64,000 nt of DNA from DATDAH01 sp963725155 (GTDB lineage: Bacteria > Actinomycetota > Acidimicrobiia > Acidimicrobiales > DATDAH01). Shown here piece by piece: positions 61,057-64,000 of the stretch. Every line of letters starts with the position of its first letter. Positions within the stretch are counted from its first letter, which is position 1. The DNA lies in NCBI GenBank assembly GCA_963725155.1, contig CAVRXU010000002.1, positions 372,001-436,000 of the forward strand, written 5' to 3'. A program made the position numbers and the translations under genes. The notes beneath the pieces were generated by a model. It ran no database searches. It was not told where the DNA came from and saw only the letters and a program-made list of their open reading frames with translations.

Positions 61057-61090
61057 GACTCAACTATCGACGGAGCGCCCGTCGGCGCCA

Positions 61091-61383
61091 ATGGGCCGGA
61101 AGGCTCATCGCCCTTGCTCGCCTGCCCCGTCTGTCTCGCGAGGCATGGGCCGGACGACTCATCGGGGACGCGAGAGGCCAGTCGTGGCGCGGCCCGCGGG
61201 CGAGGCCTCACGACCCGTCGCCACGACGAGCCGCCGTGTCCTCCGCCGCGGAATGAGCCGGACGACTCATCGTCGCGACGAGGTCCGGGGCCGTTCTCCA
61301 CCGCTCCCTGGGCCGGATGACTCATCGCCCGGGCGTGGAGTCCGGGCCGCGCCGTCCTGTGCCCTAGGCCGGACGACCCAGGC
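61091..61383. repeat. Array of six spaced dyad motifs upstream of the LuxR-type gene
   Basis: The consensus unit (plus strand) is GGCCGGACGACTCATCG. The 10-bp cores lie at 61101, 61155, 61211 (8/10), 61263, 61318 and 61374 (degenerate), i.e. 54, 56, 52, 55 and 56 bp apart, about five helical turns. The cores fit the symmetric consensus GAYGASTCRTC; at 61317-61327 GATGACTCATC is a perfect dyad apart from its central base. The 34-36-bp spacers are unrelated to each other. This fits operator sites on one DNA face better than a CRISPR or satellite. Confidence 0.7.
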
Positions 61384-61392
61384 GGGGCGATC

Positions 61393-63951
61393 TCAGTCGT
61401 CGGCGATGGCGTTCAGGATGTTGAGCTTGGACGCCCGCCAGGCGGGGAGGATGGCGGCGAGGACACCGGCCAGCGCGGCGATGACCACGATGATGATGAG
61501 CTGACCCACCGGCACGACGAAGGCTTTCAGGCCCTCGTCCTTGAGCGCTTCCACGATCGCCCAGCCGAAGAACAGGCCGATGGCCAGGCCGAGCAACGTG
61601 CCGAAGATCGAGGTGAGGATCGCCTCCCAACGCACGGTGGTCCTGAGCTGCCGGCGGGTCATGCCCACCGCCCGGAGGAGGCCCAACTCCCGGGTGCGCT
61701 CGATGATCGACAGGGCCAAGGTGTTGCCGATGCCGAACAGGGCGATGACCACGGCCAGCATCAAGAGGGCGTAGATGATGGACACGAACTGGTTGATCTG
61801 ATCGGTCTGGGCCTGCTTGAACTCTTCGATGTCCTGGACCTCGGCGTTCGCGAAGCCCGAGGCCACCTCGTCGATGGCCTCGCGGGCCTGCTCCTGGGTC
61901 ACGTCGTCGGCCTTGAGCACGAAGACCTGCAGGTCGAACTGGTCGGCGAAGTTGGCCTCGTAGGCCGAGCGCCCGATCAGGTAGTTGGTCCCCTGGATCA
62001 CGTCGTCGTCGGCGAAGATCATCGCCACCTCGAGATCCTGCCGGCCGGTCTCGGCGAAGGTCGTGGGCACCGTGGAGCCGATCGACAGCCCGTCGCTCTC
62101 GGCCTTGTCCTGCTGCACGGCGATGCCGTTGTCGTCGAGGTCGTCGGGCGAGCCGGCCACGATGCCGACGTCGAGGATGTCGAAGGCCGTGGCCGGGTCG
62201 ACGCCCAGGAGGGCCTGGCCGGAGCCGTCGATGCGGGCGATGCCGAAGCGGATGCCGGTGGCGACGTCGACTTCGGGCAGCGTGTTCAGGTCGTCGGCCA
62301 GGGCCGGGCTGAGGCCGCCGAAGCCGAAGGAGCCCGAGTCGACGACGAAGTCACCCGTGAAGGACTCGTCGATGGCCTGGTCGATCGAGGCTGTCACTGA
62401 TGCCGCGGCGATGGCGATGAGGCCGACCAGGCCGACGCCGATCATCAGGGCGGCGGCGGTGGACGAGGTGCGCTTGGGGTTGCGCACCGTGTTCTCCTTG
62501 GCCAGGCGGCCGGTCATGCCCCGGAAGCGGGCGACCGGCCAACCGATGACCGCGACGAACGGCCCGACCAGGACCGGGCCCAGGATGGTCACGCCCAGGA
62601 AGACGAACCCGGCGCCGACCCCGACCATGAGCAGGGCGTTGTCGCCCCCGACGAAGAGGCCCTGGGCCAGCAGCAGGCCCCCGACGATGGTGATCAGCAA
62701 CCCGGCGAGGATCCGGACCCTCGAATGGCCCGACGTGTCGCGGCTCCCGGCGCGCATGGCGGCGACGGGCGGGATGCGCGACGCCCGGAACGCCGGGAAC
62801 AGGGCCGACACCGAGGTCACCACGAACCCGAGGATGATCCCGACCAGGATCGTCCCCGGGGAGATGACCAGGGATCCATCGGGCAGGTCGACCCCGAAGC
62901 TGTTCAGCAGCGAGCGCAGACCGCTGGCGAGAAGGATGCCGAGGACGATGCCGAACAGGGAGCCGACCAGGGCGACGAAGCCGGCCTCGACCAGCACCGA
63001 GCTGATGACCTGACGACGGGAGGCGCCGATGGCCCGGAGCAGGGCCAGCTCCCGGCCCCGCTGGGCGACCAGGATCCCGAACGTGTTGTAGATGACGAAC
63101 CCCCCGACGATCACCGCGATGACCGCGAACACGAGGAGGAACGTGGTGAAGAAGCTGAGCTGGCTGGTGATGGCGTCCTGGGTCTCCTTGGTGATCTCGT
63201 CGCCCGTGAGCACCTCCAGGCTCTGATCGGTGGGCAGCGCCGCGGTCAGGTTGTCGGCCAACTGCTGCTGGCTGACTCCGTCCTCGGCCACGGCGGCGAT
63301 CGAGTCGAACTTGCCGGGCTCGGCGATGATCGACTGAGCGGTCGGCAGGTCGAACAGGGCGACCGTGGCCCCGGCCGGGCTGTCGGCGGTCCCGAAGCGG
63401 GCGATGCCGGAGATCGTGAACTCCTGTGGCGCCTCCTGGGTGAGGACCTCGACGGTGTCGCCCACCTCGAAGCCCTCGCTGTCGGCCGTGGCCTTGTCCA
63501 TCACGACTTCGTTGGCGCCTCTCGGGCGATCGCCGGCCGCGAGCACGAACGGGTTCAGCTCCTCGACCTCGGGCCAGCTGAAGCCGAGCGTGGGTGCGCC
63601 CTGGCCCGGATTGCCGATGGCGTCGCCTTCGGCGTCGACGTACTGGGCGAAGCCCTGGACCTGGCCGTCGGCGTCGGCCACGCCGTCGGTGGCCAGGACG
63701 TCGGTCAACAGGCTCTGGTCGATGCGACCCCGGATGTCACTCCCGAACCCGTCGTCGAAGGTGGACTCGGCCCGGACGACGGCATCGGTGCCCTCGTTGA
63801 CGTCGGCGAACAGGTCGTTGAAGACCCGGGTGATGGTGTCGGAGAGGACGAGGGTGCCGATCACGAACGCCACGCCGAGCATCACGGCGATGGCCGTGGT
63901 CAGCACGCGTCCCTTGCGGGCCAGGACCCCCTTCAGCGCGACCTTGAACAC
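61393..63951 (-). CDS. ABC transporter permease with two FtsX domains
   Basis: An 852-aa permease. A first membrane helix (VLTTAIAVMLGVAFVIGTLVL) is followed by a large MacB-type periplasmic domain (about 45-255), an FtsX domain with RGRELALLRAIGASRRQV, a central linker, a second periplasmic domain and a second FtsX domain with ERTRELGLLRAVGMTRRQL. The C-terminus KLNILNAIADD parallels DILDAIATS of the permease at the left edge. GTG 63951 starts four bases after the stop of an upstream gene, likely the ATPase. Lipid, lipoprotein or peptide transport at the envelope is inferred. Confidence 0.9.
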   Translation of the reverse strand: MFKVALKGVLARKGRVLTTAIAVMLGVAFVIGTLVLSDTITRVFNDLFADVNEGTDAVVRAESTFDDGFGSDIRGRIDQSLLTDVLATDGVADADGQVQGFAQYVDAEGDAIGNPGQGAPTLGFSWPEVEELNPFVLAAGDRPRGANEVVMDKATADSEGFEVGDTVEVLTQEAPQEFTISGIARFGTADSPAGATVALFDLPTAQSIIAEPGKFDSIAAVAEDGVSQQQLADNLTAALPTDQSLEVLTGDEITKETQDAITSQLSFFTTFLLVFAVIAVIVGGFVIYNTFGILVAQRGRELALLRAIGASRRQVISSVLVEAGFVALVGSLFGIVLGILLASGLRSLLNSFGVDLPDGSLVISPGTILVGIILGFVVTSVSALFPAFRASRIPPVAAMRAGSRDTSGHSRVRILAGLLITIVGGLLLAQGLFVGGDNALLMVGVGAGFVFLGVTILGPVLVGPFVAVIGWPVARFRGMTGRLAKENTVRNPKRTSSTAAALMIGVGLVGLIAIAAASVTASIDQAIDESFTGDFVVDSGSFGFGGLSPALADDLNTLPEVDVATGIRFGIARIDGSGQALLGVDPATAFDILDVGIVAGSPDDLDDNGIAVQQDKAESDGLSIGSTVPTTFAETGRQDLEVAMIFADDDVIQGTNYLIGRSAYEANFADQFDLQVFVLKADDVTQEQAREAIDEVASGFANAEVQDIEEFKQAQTDQINQFVSIIYALLMLAVVIALFGIGNTLALSIIERTRELGLLRAVGMTRRQLRTTVRWEAILTSIFGTLLGLAIGLFFGWAIVEALKDEGLKAFVVPVGQLIIIVVIAALAGVLAAILPAWRASKLNILNAIADD

Positions 63952-63955
63952 GCGA

Positions 63956-64000
63956 TCAGCCCCCGAGGTCCTTGAGCCTGTCGATGACCTTGTCCTGGGT
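63956..64000 (-). CDS. C-terminal end of an upstream gene, probably the ABC ATPase
   Basis: Only the last 14 codons (TQDKVIDRLKDLGG) are visible. Amphipathic tails of this kind end LolD/MacB-type ATPases, and such genes normally precede the permease with minimal spacing, as here. Identity cannot be proved from the fragment. Confidence 0.4.
   Translation of the reverse strand, partial: TQDKVIDRLKDLGG

Noticed and set aside
61091..61383. CRISPR array
   Set aside because: Spacing (20 + 34-36) looks CRISPR-like, but units are degenerate at both ends and in the middle, the repeat core is a short dyad, spacers are as GC-rich as the host, and no cas genes are present.
1..64000. tRNA, rRNA, tmRNA or known riboswitches
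   Set aside because: Intergenic gaps were read on both strands; none shows a cloverleaf, CCA-end pattern or recognisable riboswitch core.

Overview
The window is very GC-rich chromosomal DNA from an actinobacterium. The grounds are the frequent GTG starts, TGATG/ATGA/GTGA gene overlaps, an IdeR/DtxR-type iron box, a dimycothiol-type (MDMPI) protein, a mycobacterial-type Lnt, DUF3052, HelD-type and SNF2/SWIM gene pairs, and an Actinobacteria-style coproporphyrinogen oxidase. A deep-branching class such as Acidimicrobiia is possible but cannot be proved from the sequence. No rRNA, tRNA, prophage, CRISPR-cas or secondary-metabolite cluster was recognised. The content is mostly housekeeping and general metabolism in short operons. 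LAYOUT. 0-9.4 kb: tail of a MacB/FtsX-type permease, an amidohydrolase/fatty-acid-hydroxylase pair, a rhodanese-NUDIX fusion, a solitary AbiEi/DUF559 gene framed by repeats, a PQQ-type sugar dehydrogenase lipoprotein with TesB, then GtrA, a methyltransferase and a DinB protein. 9.4-14.4 kb: a three-gene operon (GT4 glycosyltransferase, methyltransferase, prenyltransferase-like alpha-barrel), dtd, and a damaged IS30-family element. 14.4-23.2 kb: lnt, cgoX, an SNF2 helicase/SWIM pair, hemH and a frameshifted hemE. 23.2-28.3 kb: patatin, HelD-like RNA polymerase helicase, a DUF4349 remnant and an FAD oxidoreductase. 28.3-31.2 kb: an iron-uptake locus (EfeO, EfeB, separate cupredoxin) behind an iron box. 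31.2-36.1 kb: a 2OG dioxygenase, VOC protein, a GNAT/NSAR-OSBS pair, and a FetAB-type ABC exporter. 36.2-42.9 kb: a membrane protein, a frameshifted DtxR-family regulator and a giant Lhr helicase with about eight frameshifts in its first third. 43.1-51.6 kb: psd-pssA, asparaginase, MFS, a TetR/MDMPI/MBL operon, and a WYL regulator divergent from a DrrAB-type exporter. 51.6-61 kb: alkylsulfatase, P450-APH operon, DUF3237, Nei, NDH-2, SnoaL, DUF3052 and a LuxR-type regulator. 61.4-64 kb: a second FtsX-type permease, paralogous to the first, with the end of its probable ATPase. STRUCTURE BEYOND GENES. The most unusual signal is a roughly 290-bp array of six spaced copies of a dyad motif (consensus GGCCGGACGACTCATCG, period 52-56 bp) directly upstream of the LuxR-type gene. 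Also notable are the AbiEi/DUF559 gene bounded by 12-nt inverted and 22-nt direct repeats, and a family of intergenic palindromes with conserved outer GTTCTGG/CCAGAAC arms. The IS30 remnant sits at the centre of one such palindrome. A near-perfect 43-nt palindrome and a 35-nt dispersed repeat, one copy of which lies inside a membrane-protein gene, complete the list. Single-base indels cluster at 37.6-39.75 kb and one lies in hemE. Because protein similarity is undamaged between them, assembly error is at least as likely as real gene decay.
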